Part shown: one piece after another, positions 1 through 10,148 of the stretch
How positions within the stretch are numbered: the first letter of the stretch is position 1
Layout of the letters: each line of letters opens with the position of its first letter
Assembly (NCBI GenBank): GCA_003222085.1
Contig: QHUK01000001.1
Location: 62,001 to 126,000, forward strand
DNA from: Gemmatimonadota bacterium
Lineage (GTDB): Bacteria; Gemmatimonadota; Gemmatimonadetes; Gemmatimonadales; GWC2-71-9
Reading direction: 5' to 3'
DNA length: 64,000 bases
Position numbers and translations under genes: made by a program
Notes under the pieces: generated by a model
Databases searched by the model: none
What the model was told of the DNA's origin: nothing
Seen by the model: the letters and a program-made list of their open reading frames with translations, nothing else

Positions 1-415
1 TCGCTCGGCCGCGGGCCGCCGTAAACCAGCGGGACAAGAGCACCTGGTTCGGGAGCGGGCCGCCGCACACATTGCCCAGGGCGTTGAAGAGGTAGAAGAA
101 GTAGAAGCCCGCCAGCGTGTGGATCGCGCCGAGTCCCACGAGCGCCATGCCCGCCATCAGGCTCCCCGCCACCATCAGGCGGCGCGGGCCGAACCGGTCC
201 ACCATCCAGCCGGCGAAGAAGCCGAACAGCGGCCCGACGATCAGCTTGGAGATCGCGTTGCCCGACGTGACCTGGGTGCGCGACCAGCCGAACTCGCGCA
301 CCATGTGGTCGTAAAAGAATGGCAAGCCGTACAGCGCGATACCGACGATCGCGAACAGCGCCAGGAACGAGGTGGCCACCACCTGCGCCTGCGCGGCGCG
401 CGCCGACCCGCTCAC
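1..415 (-). CDS. MFS transporter, N-terminal part (gene runs off the window)
   Basis: Reading the minus strand from a GTG at 415 gives an uninterrupted frame to the window edge (138 codons). The translation has hydrophobic helices and, after the second one, the motif GWMVDRFGPRR, which matches the cytoplasmic loop 2-3 signature of the major facilitator superfamily. The GTG overlaps the TGA of the upstream GMC oxidoreductase (GTGA), so translation is probably coupled. It belongs to the minus-strand unit subunit-3 protein, GMC oxidoreductase, transporter, which suggests inner-membrane uptake or export of a product of that oxidase. The substrate cannot be told from this fragment. Confidence 0.8.
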   Translation of the reverse strand, partial: MSGSARAAQAQVVATSFLALFAIVGIALYGLPFFYDHMVREFGWSRTQVTSGNAISKLIVGPLFGFFAGWMVDRFGPRRLMVAGSLMAGMALVGLGAIHTLAGFYFFYLFNALGNVCGGPLPNQVLLSRWFTAARGRA

Positions 416-2112
416 AGGTTGCGGCGCTTGAGCTCGCTCACCGCGTGGTCCACGGCCCGCGCGGTGAGGGCCATGTAGGTGAGCGACGGATTCACGCACG
501 ACGAGCTCGCCATGCAGGCGCCGTCGGTGACGAACAGGTTGGGCACATCGTGGGTCTGGTTGTGGGCGTTGAGCACGGACGTCTTGGGGTCCCGTCCCAT
601 GCGCGCCGTCCCCATCTCGTGGACGCTGAACCCCGGCGGGCCGTCGTGGTCGTACGTCTCGACGTCTTTGCACCCGGCGGCGTCGAGCATCTCCGCCGAC
701 TGGGTCTTCACGTCTTCCAGGATGGCGCGCTCATTGTCGCTCCAGGCGCAGTGCACGCGCAGCAGTGGGATGCCCCACTCGTCTTTCCGCTCCGAGTCGA
801 GGTCGACATAGTTCTCGTGCCGCGGCAGGCATTCGCCGTATCCCTGCAACGTCAGCTGCCACGGCCCGGGCTCCCGCAGCTGCTGTTTCAGCTCCGCCCC
901 AAGGCCGCGTATCTCCGCTCCACGGCTCCACCCCGCGCGCGCCGCTCCCCCCTGGATCCCATAACCCCGCAGGAAGGCCACCTTCGCCTCGCGGTTCCCT
1001 CCCAGATTCCGGAATCGCGGGATGTAGGTGCCCGTCGGCCGGCGGCCGTACACGTACTTGTCTTCGAGGCCCGGCACGGTGCCGCTCGCGCCGGCCTTGG
1101 AGATGTGGTCCATCAGGTTGTGGCCGAGCTCGCCGCTCGAGTTGGCGAGGCCGGTCGGGAAACGCGGGGTCTTCGAGTTCAGGAGGATCTGGGCGGTGCC
1201 GAGGCTCGAGGCGCACAGAAAGATCAGCCGCCCGGCGTAGTCCAGCGTCTGCTTCGTATTCCGGTCGATCACGTGCACGCCTACCGCGCGGTCCTTCCGC
1301 TCGTCGTAGATCACGCTGTGGACTATCGCGTCGGTGACGATGGTCAGGTTGCCGGTTTTCTGCGCCGCCGGCAACGTCGCGCTCAGGCTCGAGAAGTAGC
1401 CGCCGTAGCTGCAGCCGCGGGCGCACTGGTTCCGCGCCTGGCAGCGCCCGCGGCCGTTGTGCGGCTCGGTCAGATTCGCGACCCGCGTGATCGTCATGTG
1501 GCGCCCGGGGAACGCGCGCTCGATCCCCCGCCGCACGACGTGCTCGGCACAGTTCATCTCCCACGGCGGGAGGAAGTCACCGTCCGGCAGGTGCGCGAGG
1601 CCTAACCGCTCACCGCTCACGCCCACGAACCGTTCGACGTGCGCATACCACGGCGCGAGGTCCTTGTAGCGGATCGGCCAGTCGACGCCGTGACCGTCGC
1701 GCAGGTTGGCCTCGAAGTCGAGGTCGCTCCAGCGCCAGCACAGCCGGCCCCAGATGAGGCTGCGCCCCCCGAGCTGGTAGCCGCGAATCCAGCGGAACGG
1801 CTGATCCTCGGCCGTGATGTAGGGATGCTCCCGATCGTTCACGAAGAAGTGGCGGGTCGCCTCGCCGAACGCGTAGTTCTTGCTCTGGATCGGGTAGTCG
1901 CGGTCGTACAACTCCTGCTCGCCGCGGCCGCGGTGCGGGAGCTGCCAGGGCTGCAGCCACTCCGTGACGTAGTCCCTGCCGTGCTCCACGTGGCGGCCGC
2001 GCTCGAGCACCAGGGTCTTGAGCCCCTTCTCGCACAGCTCCTTGGCGGCCCAGCCACCGGTGATCCCGGAGCCGACGACGATCGCGTCGTACGGCTCGTC
2101 GTGCGGCGTCAC
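412..2112 (-). CDS. GMC-family FAD oxidoreductase (sugar/glycoside dehydrogenase large subunit)
   Basis: This is a 566-residue flavoprotein. The N-terminus YDAIVVGSGITGGW is the FAD-binding Rossmann loop (GxGxxG). A conserved WGR segment and the C-terminal block HEMGTARMGRDP followed by NLFVTDGA are the GMC C-terminal signature. Around residue 220 there is a Cys cluster, C-x5-C-x3-C, that may hold an Fe-S centre as in bacterial FAD glucose dehydrogenases (inference). I chose the GTG at 2112 because it overlaps the TGA of the upstream gene and aligns with the start of the paralogue at 11856; a longer reading to 2151 is open but would lie inside the neighbour. The partner upstream is the subunit-3-like protein. 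It probably oxidises a sugar or glycoside, perhaps at C3, in the periplasm by riding on the partner's Tat signal. Confidence 0.88.
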   Translation of the reverse strand: MTPHDEPYDAIVVGSGITGGWAAKELCEKGLKTLVLERGRHVEHGRDYVTEWLQPWQLPHRGRGEQELYDRDYPIQSKNYAFGEATRHFFVNDREHPYITAEDQPFRWIRGYQLGGRSLIWGRLCWRWSDLDFEANLRDGHGVDWPIRYKDLAPWYAHVERFVGVSGERLGLAHLPDGDFLPPWEMNCAEHVVRRGIERAFPGRHMTITRVANLTEPHNGRGRCQARNQCARGCSYGGYFSSLSATLPAAQKTGNLTIVTDAIVHSVIYDERKDRAVGVHVIDRNTKQTLDYAGRLIFLCASSLGTAQILLNSKTPRFPTGLANSSGELGHNLMDHISKAGASGTVPGLEDKYVYGRRPTGTYIPRFRNLGGNREAKVAFLRGYGIQGGAARAGWSRGAEIRGLGAELKQQLREPGPWQLTLQGYGECLPRHENYVDLDSERKDEWGIPLLRVHCAWSDNERAILEDVKTQSAEMLDAAGCKDVETYDHDGPPGFSVHEMGTARMGRDPKTSVLNAHNQTHDVPNLFVTDGACMASSSCVNPSLTYMALTARAVDHAVSELKRRNL

Positions 2113-2753
2113 ACGGCCCACGTCCGGCCGACCTGCGCGAGCGGCACGCACCCGTCATACCGGCCTGGAACCGGGGCGTGGTGCAGCTCGCGCGTGGCGC
2201 CGATCTCGGACGTGTAATAGCCGACGAGCGTCAGCTCCTTCATCGTGCGGAAGAAAGGCACCGCAGGCTCGTCGCTCGTCCCCCCTCTCCACGTTGTGGA
2301 GAGGGGGACAGGGGGTGAGGCGAACGCCTCGCGATCGAGCACCTCGAGCAGCGCCCGTTGGTCCGCAGGCGCGCACTGGAGGAACCGGTGACCCGAGGTC
2401 CGGCCGGCACGGGCGTCGACCTCGGCCAGGCCGGCGAGAAAGCGCTCCCGCTCCGAGGGAGGAAAGGACTCCGCCAGCATGGCGTCGATGAAGCGGTGCA
2501 CGCCCGCGGCACGGGCGCCCGGCGTGTCGGTTTCGGGGAGAATGTGCTCCGCCATGGCGGCCACGAGCTCCGCCTGGGCTCGGCTGAGTGCGCGGGGCGC
2601 CCACGCGCCGTCGGGCACGCGCGCGGCCTGGCAGCCGGCCAGCACGCCGGCCACCGTAGGAGCGGCCAGCGCGCCCCCCAGCAGGAGCGCGGCGCGCCGC
2701 AACGCCTCGCGCCGATCGATGGTCTCCTGCGCGCCTCGTGGATTCCGTGTCAT
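2109..2753 (-). CDS. Gluconate 2-dehydrogenase subunit 3-like, Tat-exported small subunit
   Basis: The 214-residue protein begins with a twin-arginine type signal (DRREALRRAALLLGG, then a hydrophobic run and Ala-Gly-Cys). The body carries the family pattern around HILPETDTPGARAAGVHRFID and LVGYYTSEIGATRELH, as in the paralogue at 11260. Such small subunits are known to carry FAD-binding partners through the Tat system, and the GMC gene follows with a GTGA overlap. The ATG at 2753 starts just before the Tat motif; an upstream ATG at 2780 is possible. Relative to the paralogue there are about eight extra residues (roughly SPPVPLSTTWRGGTSDEP), encoded by a genomic repeat inserted in frame at 2277-2321. 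Confidence 0.85.
   Translation of the reverse strand: MTRNPRGAQETIDRREALRRAALLLGGALAAPTVAGVLAGCQAARVPDGAWAPRALSRAQAELVAAMAEHILPETDTPGARAAGVHRFIDAMLAESFPPSERERFLAGLAEVDARAGRTSGHRFLQCAPADQRALLEVLDREAFASPPVPLSTTWRGGTSDEPAVPFFRTMKELTLVGYYTSEIGATRELHHAPVPGRYDGCVPLAQVGRTWAV
2277..2321. repeat. Palindromic repeat inserted in frame in a coding sequence, copy 1
   Basis: The palindrome CCCCTCTCC...GGAGAGGGG is followed by GGGGGTGAGGC. The same 45-bp unit, differing mainly in the loop, is at 37968-38012 in the cys leader. Here it lies inside the subunit-3-like gene and adds residues absent from the paralogue. Confidence 0.85.
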
Positions 2754-3116
2754 CTCGGCCGCCCACCGCCGACCTTGCAAGAGGTGCGCCCGTTCTTCAG
2801 GGAGGGTCCCGAGGCGCGTCGGAAATGGGAAGCTCGCCCGGACCAGTTACGCCGCGCAAGCGCGACAGCACACTCTCGCCACTCGGCGGTGCTAGGCGTC
2901 CGACTGTCAGAACCGCGGCGTGATCACTACGCGAGCGGCGGGCGCGTCGCGGCCGCGCGACACCCTGTGGAAGGTAAGCGACGAGCCTGGCCTTCGTCGC
3001 GACGTCATCCCACAATCACTTACTCGGGCTCTGTCCCCGTGATCGCCGTCACGGGGAAGGGCACGGCGCTTGCGGTCCCTCGCGGAACCGGGATTCCGTC
3101 GACCGGGAGGATCGAT
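2754..3116. other. Divergent intergenic region without a recognised gene
   Basis: These 363 bases separate the minus-strand oxidase unit from the plus-strand susC operon, so both promoters should lie here. I see no convincing TTGACA/TATAAT pair, no palindromic operator and no small gene with a ribosome binding site. The only clear signal is GGGAGG at 3105-3110, which serves the susC GTG. Confidence 0.6.
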
Positions 3117-6100
3117 GTGAAGCGCCCCACCGCCGTCACCCCGAGAGGTCTCTGCCTCTCGCTTTTTGTGCCGTTGTGCGCGCTGCTCCCGCTCGAGGCC
3201 GCGCGTGCCCAGCAGACAGACGCGACCGCGCCCTCCCCTGAAGCCGGCACCATCGCGGGGGTGGTGACGGCACAGGAGACGGGAGCGGCCCTGCCCGAGG
3301 TCCGCGTGACCGTGTCCGGCACGGCGCTGGCTGCCACGAGCGGCCCGGACGGCCGGTACACGATCGGGCTCGTCCCGCCTGGCACCTACCGGCTCCAAGC
3401 CCGCCTCATCGGACACGCCCCCATCGAGACCCCGGGCGTCGTCGTGACCGCCGGCGAGACGACCCCTCTGGACCTGCAGCTACAGCCCCTACCCGTGGCC
3501 CTCGAGCAGGTTGTGGTCGTGGGTTACGGCACGCAGGCGCGGCGGGACGTGACAGGATCGGTCGCCTCGGTATCGAGCGCCGACATGCAGCGCGCCGGAA
3601 CGGTGAACGCCGTCGACGCGCTGAAGGGCCGCGTCGCGGGCGTGGACATCGCCATCAGCGGCAACAAACCGGGAGACGGGTTCCGCGTCCGAGTCCGCGG
3701 CGACCGCTCGTTCCAGGCGTCCAACGATCCGCTCTATGTGCTCGACGGGATCCCGATGTCCGGAGGGATCGGCGACCTCAATCCCAACGACATCGAGTCG
3801 GTCGAAGTCCTGAAGGACGCGTCGGCCACTGCGATCTACGGCTCGCGCGGCGCCAACGGTGTCGTGCTCATCACCACGCGACAGGGCGCCGTAGGGACTA
3901 CCAGCGTCACCTACGACACGTACGCGGGCGTGCAGGAGCCGGTGAACCTGGTTGCGGTGATGAACGGGCCGCAATTCGCCGAGTTCAAGCGCGAGGCGAA
4001 TCGGGCCCGGGGACAGTACAAGTGCAACAACGGCGCCGCGGTGTGCGATTCCGCCGACCAGGTGCTGTTCGGACGCGACGGGACTCTCGGGGCTCTCCAA
4101 GCCGGGCGGTGGACCGACTGGCAGAACCTCGTGCTGCGCCAGGCGCCGGAGATGAGCCACCAGGTACGGATCACGGGAGGCGACGAGAAGACACGGTTCG
4201 CGCTCAGCGCCGGCCTGCTCGACCAGCAGGGCATCCTCCGGGGCCAGGACTTCCAGCGCCGGTCGATGCGGCTCAACTTCGAGCACCGGCCGAGTCCGCG
4301 TCTCATGGTGGGTAGCTCCACCTCCGTGATCCGGACGGAACAGAACCTCGGCAGAGGTGATGGCCTGTACAGCGAGTCGCTTCAGGACAACCCCTTGGGA
4401 ATGGCGTACGACAGCACGGGGCAGATCCTCTTCAAGCCCACACCCGACGGACAGCGCGTCAACCCGCTCTCAGACATCCAGAACTGGACGGACGAGCGGG
4501 TGCGCACCCGGGTATTCGGCATCATGTACGCGGATTACCATCTGACGGACGCGCTCGACTGGCGGGTGAACTTCGGAGCCGACCTGAGCTTTTATCGCCG
4601 GGGCCAGTTCCGCGGCGCCGAGACGCAGCAGAACCAAGGAAGCAGCGCCGACGCTGGGCTGTGGCAGAATCGCACCTTCGCGTACACGCTCGATAACATC
4701 CTGACCTATCGGAGCGCCCTCGGCACGAACCACCGCCTGGATGCCACGCTGCTGTACAGCATACAACAGGAGCGCTACGAGGGAGACACCACGTCGGTGC
4801 TGGGCCTCCCCTACGAGGAGCAGCAGTTCTACGACTTGGGGTCGGCCGTGAACATCACGGGCGTGGCCGACACGCTGGGCGAATGGGCGCTGCAGTCGGT
4901 CATGGGCCGGGTCAACTACGCCTTCAAAGATCGCTACCTCCTCACGGTGACGAGCCGCCTGGACGGCTCGTCCCGACTGGCCCAGGGGCAGAAATACGGT
5001 GTCTTCCCTTCCGTGGCGCTCGCCTGGCGTCTGAGCGAGGAAGGGTTCATCCAGCGGACCAACCTCGTTTCCGATTTGAAGCTGCGGCTGAGCTATGGGC
5101 GGACTGGCAACACCGCGATCGCCCCATATCAGACGCTGGGGTCGCTCGATCGAACGATGTACTCGTTCGGCGACAAGGCGGCCGTCGGGTACCGCGGCGC
5201 CACGCTGCCGAATCCCGACCTCAAGTGGGAGAAGACCGGCCAGGTCGACGTGGGGCTCGAATTCACGTCGCGCAGCGGCCGCATCGCGGGCACGGTGGAC
5301 TACTATCAGTCGCACACCAGCGACCTGTTGATGCTGCGGCAGATCCCGACCACGACCGGCTACGCGTCCATCTTGCAAAACGTCGGGGCGACGCACAACA
5401 GCGGCATCGAGGTGGCCCTCTCCGCGTCGCTCCTCAAGGATTGGCACGGGCTCGGGTGGAGCACCCAGCTCACCTGGGCCAAGAGCCGGAATCGGATCGT
5501 GAGCCTGTCGAGCGGCCTGCAGGCCGACGCGGGCAACGCATGGTTCGTCGGTTCTCCCATCCAGGTCTACTACGATTACAAGTTCGCGGGCATCTGGCAG
5601 CTCCAAGACTCTGTCGAGGCGAAGAAATACAAACAGGCCCCCGGCCAGATTCGGGTCGTGGACGTGAACGGCGACGGCCTGATCAACCAGGACGACAAGG
5701 TCATTCTCGGTAGCTACTTCCCTGCCTGGACGGGGAGCTTGACGAATCGCTTCGACTGGGGGCGGTTCGATTTCTCGGTCATGGCGGTCGCGCGCTGGGG
5801 CTTCATGGTCAAGGACCAGTTCCGCACGGACTTCAGCACCATGGCCGGCCGCTACAATAACATCGCCGTCAACTATTGGACGCCGACCAACCCGTCGAAC
5901 ACCGATCCGCGCCCCAATGCCGCCCAGGAGAATCCCCCCTACGGGGACGCCCGGGGCTACGAGGACGGATCGTTCGTCCGCGTCCGCAGCATCACGTTGG
6001 GGTACACGCTGTCCGGTGCGCGCCTAGGGCCGTTCCGCGGTCGCTCCCTGCGGATCTACGCCACGGCGCTCAATCCCTTCCTGTACACGCGGTTTCGCGG

Positions 6101-6221
6101 CCTCGACCCCGAGGCGCGCACGACCGAGGGGAGCGTGTCGGCGCGCAACTTCCGAGAGGTCGGGAGCGCCCGTACACCGAGCTATCGGACGGTGATGATG
6201 GGCGCCACGGTGGGTCTATGA
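3117..6221 (+). CDS. SusC/RagA-family TonB-linked outer membrane transporter
   Basis: The 1034-residue protein has a signal peptide ending near AARAQ, then a carboxypeptidase-regulatory-like domain at about residues 40-125 (GTIAGVVT... [12 protein letters not shown]). A TonB plug at about 130-250 has the diagnostic LYVLDGIP and [20 protein letters not shown] segments, and a large beta-barrel ends in a hydrophobic residue. SusC proteins form the outer-membrane channel of an oligosaccharide uptake complex with SusD. The GTG at 3117 is chosen because GGGAGG lies six bases upstream and the signal peptide begins there; the frame is open for 250 codons further upstream without a signal peptide. susD overlaps by ATGA. 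This is the first gene of a ten-gene operon. Confidence 0.95.
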   Translation: MKRPTAVTPRGLCLSLFVPLCALLPLEAARAQQTDATAPSPEAGTIAGVVTAQETGAALPEVRVTVSGTALAATSGPDGRYTIGLVPPGTYRLQARLIGHAPIETPGVVVTAGETTPLDLQLQPLPVALEQVVVVGYGTQARRDVTGSVASVSSADMQRAGTVNAVDALKGRVAGVDIAISGNKPGDGFRVRVRGDRSFQASNDPLYVLDGIPMSGGIGDLNPNDIESVEVLKDASATAIYGSRGANGVVLITTRQGAVGTTSVTYDTYAGVQEPVNLVAVMNGPQFAEFKREANRARGQYKCNNGAAVCDSADQVLFGRDGTLGALQAGRWTDWQNLVLRQAPEMSHQVRITGGDEKTRFALSAGLLDQQGILRGQDFQRRSMRLNFEHRPSPRLMVGSSTSVIRTEQNLGRGDGLYSESLQDNPLGMAYDSTGQILFKPTPDGQRVNPLSDIQNWTDERVRTRVFGIMYADYHLTDALDWRVNFGADLSFYRRGQFRGAETQQNQGSSADAGLWQNRTFAYTLDNILTYRSALGTNHRLDATLLYSIQQERYEGDTTSVLGLPYEEQQFYDLGSAVNITGVADTLGEWALQSVMGRVNYAFKDRYLLTVTSRLDGSSRLAQGQKYGVFPSVALAWRLSEEGFIQRTNLVSDLKLRLSYGRTGNTAIAPYQTLGSLDRTMYSFGDKAAVGYRGATLPNPDLKWEKTGQVDVGLEFTSRSGRIAGTVDYYQSHTSDLLMLRQIPTTTGYASILQNVGATHNSGIEVALSASLLKDWHGLGWSTQLTWAKSRNRIVSLSSGLQADAGNAWFVGSPIQVYYDYKFAGIWQLQDSVEAKKYKQAPGQIRVVDVNGDGLINQDDKVILGSYFPAWTGSLTNRFDWGRFDFSVMAVARWGFMVKDQFRTDFSTMAGRYNNIAVNYWTPTNPSNTDPRPNAAQENPPYGDARGYEDGSFVRVRSITLGYTLSGARLGPFRGRSLRIYATALNPFLYTRFRGLDPEARTTEGSVSARNFREVGSARTPSYRTVMMGATVGL

Positions 6222-7906
6222 GGACCGAAACGCGCATGCGCAACCGGCCTGTCGCCCTGATGACGGCCGCGCTGCTGGCAGGTCTCGCCGCCTGCGTGGA
6301 TTTGAACGAGCATCTCGTCAGCGGGCTGGCCAACCAGCCCTACAACAGCCCCCAGGTATTCGATGCGCTGGTAAACGCCACCTATGAGCCGCTGCGCAGC
6401 TTCTGGGCGCAGGAGCGGGGCTTCACCGTGACGGAGTTCGGCACCGATATCTTCACTAAGGGCGCCGACGGGAGCCACAAGTTCATCAACGACTACACCA
6501 CACAGCTCAACGCCGACGAGTCCTTCTTCCGCGACACCTGGGACGACTTCTACCGGGCGATCAACACCGCCAACGCGGTGGTCGGGCGGGCGCCGGTCGT
6601 GGACATGGACTCGAGCCGCAAGGCACAGCGCGTCGCGGAAGCCCGCTTCCTGCGAGCACTCTATTACTTCGTCCTGGTGCAGATGTACGGGCCCGTGACC
6701 CTGACGCTGCAAGAAACCGATGTCGTGAGTACACAGACCACGCGTGCACCGGTCGACTCGATCTACGACGCCATCATCGACGACCTGCATTATGCCGAGG
6801 CGACGCTCGACTACGTGAGCCCCGACTACGGACGGGTGACCAAAGGGGCCGCGCAGCATCTGCTGGCCAAGGTGTATCTCACGCGCCTGCGCAGCAACGA
6901 CGCAAGCACCGATGAGACCCTGAAGCAGCAGGCGGGGGACTTCGCGAACGCCGCCGACTACGCGCAGCGGGTCATCAACTCCGGCCATTATCAGCTGCTG
7001 TCGCGGTTCGCCGACGTCTTCGATTTCAATAACGAGCGGAACGCGGAGGTCATCTGGTCGGTGCAGTTCACCACCGATCCCCTGACCACCGGCCCCGGCA
7101 ATAGCGGGCACCTCTACTTCCTGATGGAATACGATGTCATGCCCGGGATGAAGCGTGACATCGCGAACGGGCGTCCGTTCAAGCGCTTCCGCCCAACGTG
7201 GTTCCTCCTCGGTCTGTACGACCGCACCAGGGACTCGCGCTACGATGCGCAGTTCACGCGCGTCTGGTATGCCAACAACACCGCGACCATCCCGAAGGAC
7301 GCGCAGGGCGTACCGACGTTCCAACTGGGGGACACGGCAGTCTACGTCTCGCCCACGGACGCCGATACGGTCCTGGCGCGCACCAGACCGTATCGCGTGT
7401 ACACACCCCTGGAGCGCCTTCCGGACGGCTCGCCGAGACCCTTACCGTACGCCGACAACATCTTTCCGTCCCTCAACAAGTTCCACGACCCGTTCCGGCT
7501 CAGCATCAACGAGACGCGCGGCTCGCGAGACTACCTCCTGTTCCGGTTGGCGGAGACGGAGTTGATCGCCGCCGAGGCCCTGCTGCGCGACGGGCGGGCG
7601 GCTGAGGGGCTCGATCACATCAACCGCGTGCGGCGCCGGGCGGCCATCCCCGGCCACGAGGCCGAAATGGAGCTGACGTTGGCCCAGCTCACCCTCGACG
7701 AGATCCTGAACGAGCGCGCCCGGGAGTTCGCGGGCGAGACGATGCGCTGGTTCGACCTGGTCCGCACCCACACACTGGTGTCGCGCGTGAGGGCCTACAA
7801 CCCCGACGGCGCGCCGAACGTTCAGCCCTACCACGCGCTGCGGCCCATCCCTGCGACCCAGCTGCAGCGCACGACCTGCTGCTACACTCAGAACCCGGGA
7901 TACTGA
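6218..7906 (+). CDS. RagB/SusD-family outer membrane nutrient-binding lipoprotein
   Basis: The 562-residue lipoprotein has a lipobox LAAC with the acylated Cys at residue 26. The SusD-like helical repeats include an N-terminal [18 protein letters not shown] block and a C-terminal INRVRRRA...[26 protein letters not shown] block, which is the typical SusD ending. It would form the lid of the SusC barrel and bind the glycan on the cell surface. The start overlaps the susC stop (ATGA); an alternative ATG at 6236 gives a more standard lipoprotein signal. Two bases separate it from the next gene, so the transport pair is co-transcribed with the enzymes below. Confidence 0.94.
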   Translation: MRTETRMRNRPVALMTAALLAGLAACVDLNEHLVSGLANQPYNSPQVFDALVNATYEPLRSFWAQERGFTVTEFGTDIFTKGADGSHKFINDYTTQLNADESFFRDTWDDFYRAINTANAVVGRAPVVDMDSSRKAQRVAEARFLRALYYFVLVQMYGPVTLTLQETDVVSTQTTRAPVDSIYDAIIDDLHYAEATLDYVSPDYGRVTKGAAQHLLAKVYLTRLRSNDASTDETLKQQAGDFANAADYAQRVINSGHYQLLSRFADVFDFNNERNAEVIWSVQFTTDPLTTGPGNSGHLYFLMEYDVMPGMKRDIANGRPFKRFRPTWFLLGLYDRTRDSRYDAQFTRVWYANNTATIPKDAQGVPTFQLGDTAVYVSPTDADTVLARTRPYRVYTPLERLPDGSPRPLPYADNIFPSLNKFHDPFRLSINETRGSRDYLLFRLAETELIAAEALLRDGRAAEGLDHINRVRRRAAIPGHEAEMELTLAQLTLDEILNERAREFAGETMRWFDLVRTHTLVSRVRAYNPDGAPNVQPYHALRPIPATQLQRTTCCYTQNPGY

Positions 7907-7908
7907 GG

Positions 7909-8799
7909 ATGTCGGACGGTCGCGTCCCACGCCGGACGTTCCTCGCGGCAGGCGCCGCCGGCCTTGTGGGCGCGGCGCTCGGCACGCCCCAGCCCGCACC
8001 ACCTCTACAACCTCCCCCACCTCCACAACCTCCCCCGGCCTCCGTGAGGCTCGGCGTCGCCAGCTACTCGCTACGGAAGTTCTCACGCGACAAGGCGATC
8101 GAGATGGTAAAGGCGCTCGGGACACCCTACGTCAACTTCAAGTCGGTGCACCTGCCGTACGAGCTGTCCGCGACGGAGCTGGCGGAGGCGCGAAGGGAAA
8201 TCGAGGCCGCGGGGCTCCAGATCGTCGGCGGCGGAGTGATCTCGTTCGACCAGGACAGCGATCCGGACGTGGAGAAATACTTCGCGTACGCGCGGGCCGC
8301 CGGCATGCCGCTCATCACGGCGCACGCCGCCCCGGCGCTGCTGCCCCGCATCGAGCGCTTCGCCAAGCAGTACGACATCAAGGTCGCGTTCCACAACCAC
8401 GGCCCCGAGGACAAGAACTTCCCGTCCCCGTACGACGCCTTGAAGCACGTCCGGAGCATGGATCGACGGATGGGGCTGTGCATCGATATCGGGCACACCG
8501 TCCGCACAGGCACCGACGTCGTGCGGGCGATCGCGGACGCGGGCCCACGGCTCCTCGACATGCACGCCAAGGACTTGCGCGATTTGACGGCGAAGGGGAG
8601 TCAGTGCATCGTCGGCGAGGGCGCCATCCCCATCGCCGCGATCTTGGAACAGCTCGAGACGATCGGATACCGTGGCTACGTCAACTTGGAGTACGAGATC
8701 GACGTCGACGACCCGTTGCCGGGCATGAAGCAGTCGTTCGCCTATATGCGCGGCGCGCTCGCCGGGCTCGACGCCGCCCGCCATCGCCCACATTCTTGA
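7909..8799 (+). CDS. Tat-exported TIM-barrel sugar isomerase/epimerase-like (AP endonuclease family 2 fold) protein
   Basis: The 296-residue protein has a twin-arginine signal (PRRTFLAAGAAG), a proline-rich spacer, then a xylose-isomerase-like TIM barrel. Visible metal-site segments include VAFHNHGPE, GLCIDIGHT, DMHAKD and NLEYEID, placing Glu/His/Asp ligands on successive strands. Related proteins near DUF1080 and Gfo/Idh/MocA genes act on 3-keto sugars as isomerases or 2-hydroxy-3-keto-glucal hydratases; that role is inferred here from context. It lies two bases after susD and 14 before the next gene. The proline-rich spacer is partly encoded by a repeat (8011-8041) also found in the sulfite reductase gene. 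Confidence 0.85.
   Translation: MSDGRVPRRTFLAAGAAGLVGAALGTPQPAPPLQPPPPPQPPPASVRLGVASYSLRKFSRDKAIEMVKALGTPYVNFKSVHLPYELSATELAEARREIEAAGLQIVGGGVISFDQDSDPDVEKYFAYARAAGMPLITAHAAPALLPRIERFAKQYDIKVAFHNHGPEDKNFPSPYDALKHVRSMDRRMGLCIDIGHTVRTGTDVVRAIADAGPRLLDMHAKDLRDLTAKGSQCIVGEGAIPIAAILEQLETIGYRGYVNLEYEIDVDDPLPGMKQSFAYMRGALAGLDAARHRPHS
8011..8041. repeat. 31-bp C-rich repeat inside coding sequence, copy 1
   Basis: The segment starting CCTCCCCCACCTCCACAACC matches 34681-34711 with two mismatches. It encodes the Pro-rich stretch after the Tat signal of the TIM-barrel protein. Confidence 0.75.
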
Positions 8800-8813
8800 T
8801 CCGAGGAGGGGAG

Positions 8814-10145
8814 ATGTCCAAGCACAGGAAGAAGATGCCACGCCGCGAGTTCGTGAAGGTCGCCGCCGCCACCGTCGGCGCGCTGCCGGCGGCGCGGTAT
8901 GCGAAGATCCTCGGCGCGAACGACCGCGTGCGGGTCGGCATCGTCGGATTCTCCGATCGCTTCCGCCAAGCCCTCCTCCCCGCGTTTGGCAAGGTCGGCA
9001 AGGAGCTCAACTTCGAGATCGTCGCCGTCTCGGACATCTGGAACCGGCGGCGCGACGAGGGCGTGGCGGGGATCGAGAAGGTGATGGGGGCGAAGCCGCG
9101 GCCGTTCCGCAACAACGAGGAGCTGTACGACGCGAAGGTGACGGACGCGGTGATGATCTCGACCCCCGACTTCCTGCACGCCCACCACGGTGTCGACGCG
9201 ATACGAGCGGGGCAGGATGCCTACATCGAGAAGCCGCTCGCGCACACGATGGAGAAGGCCGTCGAGATCCGCGACGCGGTGAAGCAGTCGAACCGGATCG
9301 TGCAGATCGGCACGCAGCGGCGCAGCGCCAAGAACTACCAGATCGCCAACGACTTCATCCGCTCGGGGAAGTTCGGCGACATCGTCATGGCGGAGATGAC
9401 GTGGAACGTCAACCAGCCGGGGCGGTGGCGCCGCCCGGAGCTCGTCGCGGCCATCAAGGAGCAGGACACCGATTGGAAGCGGTTTCTCGCGTACCTCCCG
9501 TATGAACCATGGAATCCGCGCAAGTACTTGGAGTACCGCCTGTTCTGGCCGTATTCATCGGGCATCCCCGATCAGTGGATGGTGCATCAGATCGATACCG
9601 TCCACTGGTTCACGGGCCTGGCGCGGCCGCGCTCGGTGGTCGCGAACGGCGGCGTCTATCTATGGAAGGACGGTCGCCAGAACTGGGATACGGCCACGAT
9701 CGTGTTCGAATACGGGCCCCTCGACGATGTGTCGAAGGGCTTCCAGGTCGTCTACTCGTCCCGTATGACGAACTCCGCCGGCGGCACGAAGGAGCTGTAT
9801 TACTCGAACGCCGGAATGCTCAACCTCGACACCAACGAGATCACGCCGACGGGCGGGCTCGACGAGAAGGCGGCGGCCGAGATGGGCATGAAGCCGAATC
9901 GCCTGAGCGCCGCGAAGCTGTCGGACCTGGCGGCGACGGAGACCGCGGCGAACACCGGCGGCGATGCGTCCACCACGGCCAACGTGCGCAACTGGATGGA
10001 GTGCGTCCGCTCGCGCAAACAGCCCAATGCGAACATCGACGCCGGCTACAACCACTCGGTGGCGCTGTGCATGACGGTCGCCGCGATGCACAGCGGCAGG
10101 AAGGTCATGTTCGACGACGCGAAGCGCGACATCGTCATGGGTTGA
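8814..10145 (+). CDS. Gfo/Idh/MocA-family NAD(P)-dependent oxidoreductase with Tat signal
   Basis: The 443-residue protein starts at an ATG preceded by a strong GAGGAGGGGAG site at 8803-8813. A twin-arginine motif (PRREFVKVAAATVG) precedes a Rossmann fold beginning VRVGIVGFSDR. The segment YIEKPLAHTMEKA contains the EKP motif that holds the family's catalytic lysine, and WMVHQIDTVHWFTGL is the family helix with a metal or substrate-binding His. Tat-exported members are thought to bring NAD(P) out bound. In this operon it may oxidise or reduce the C3 position of a glycoside. The next gene begins three bases after the stop. Confidence 0.9.
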   Translation: MSKHRKKMPRREFVKVAAATVGALPAARYAKILGANDRVRVGIVGFSDRFRQALLPAFGKVGKELNFEIVAVSDIWNRRRDEGVAGIEKVMGAKPRPFRNNEELYDAKVTDAVMISTPDFLHAHHGVDAIRAGQDAYIEKPLAHTMEKAVEIRDAVKQSNRIVQIGTQRRSAKNYQIANDFIRSGKFGDIVMAEMTWNVNQPGRWRRPELVAAIKEQDTDWKRFLAYLPYEPWNPRKYLEYRLFWPYSSGIPDQWMVHQIDTVHWFTGLARPRSVVANGGVYLWKDGRQNWDTATIVFEYGPLDDVSKGFQVVYSSRMTNSAGGTKELYYSNAGMLNLDTNEITPTGGLDEKAAAEMGMKPNRLSAAKLSDLAATETAANTGGDASTTANVRNWMECVRSRKQPNANIDAGYNHSVALCMTVAAMHSGRKVMFDDAKRDIVMG

Positions 10146-10148
10146 CGC

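Noticed and set aside
2358-3116. N-terminal extension of SusC by about 250 residues
   Set aside because: The open frame overlaps the opposite-strand dehydrogenase subunit, shows no domain, and the signal peptide with its ribosome site begins at 3117.
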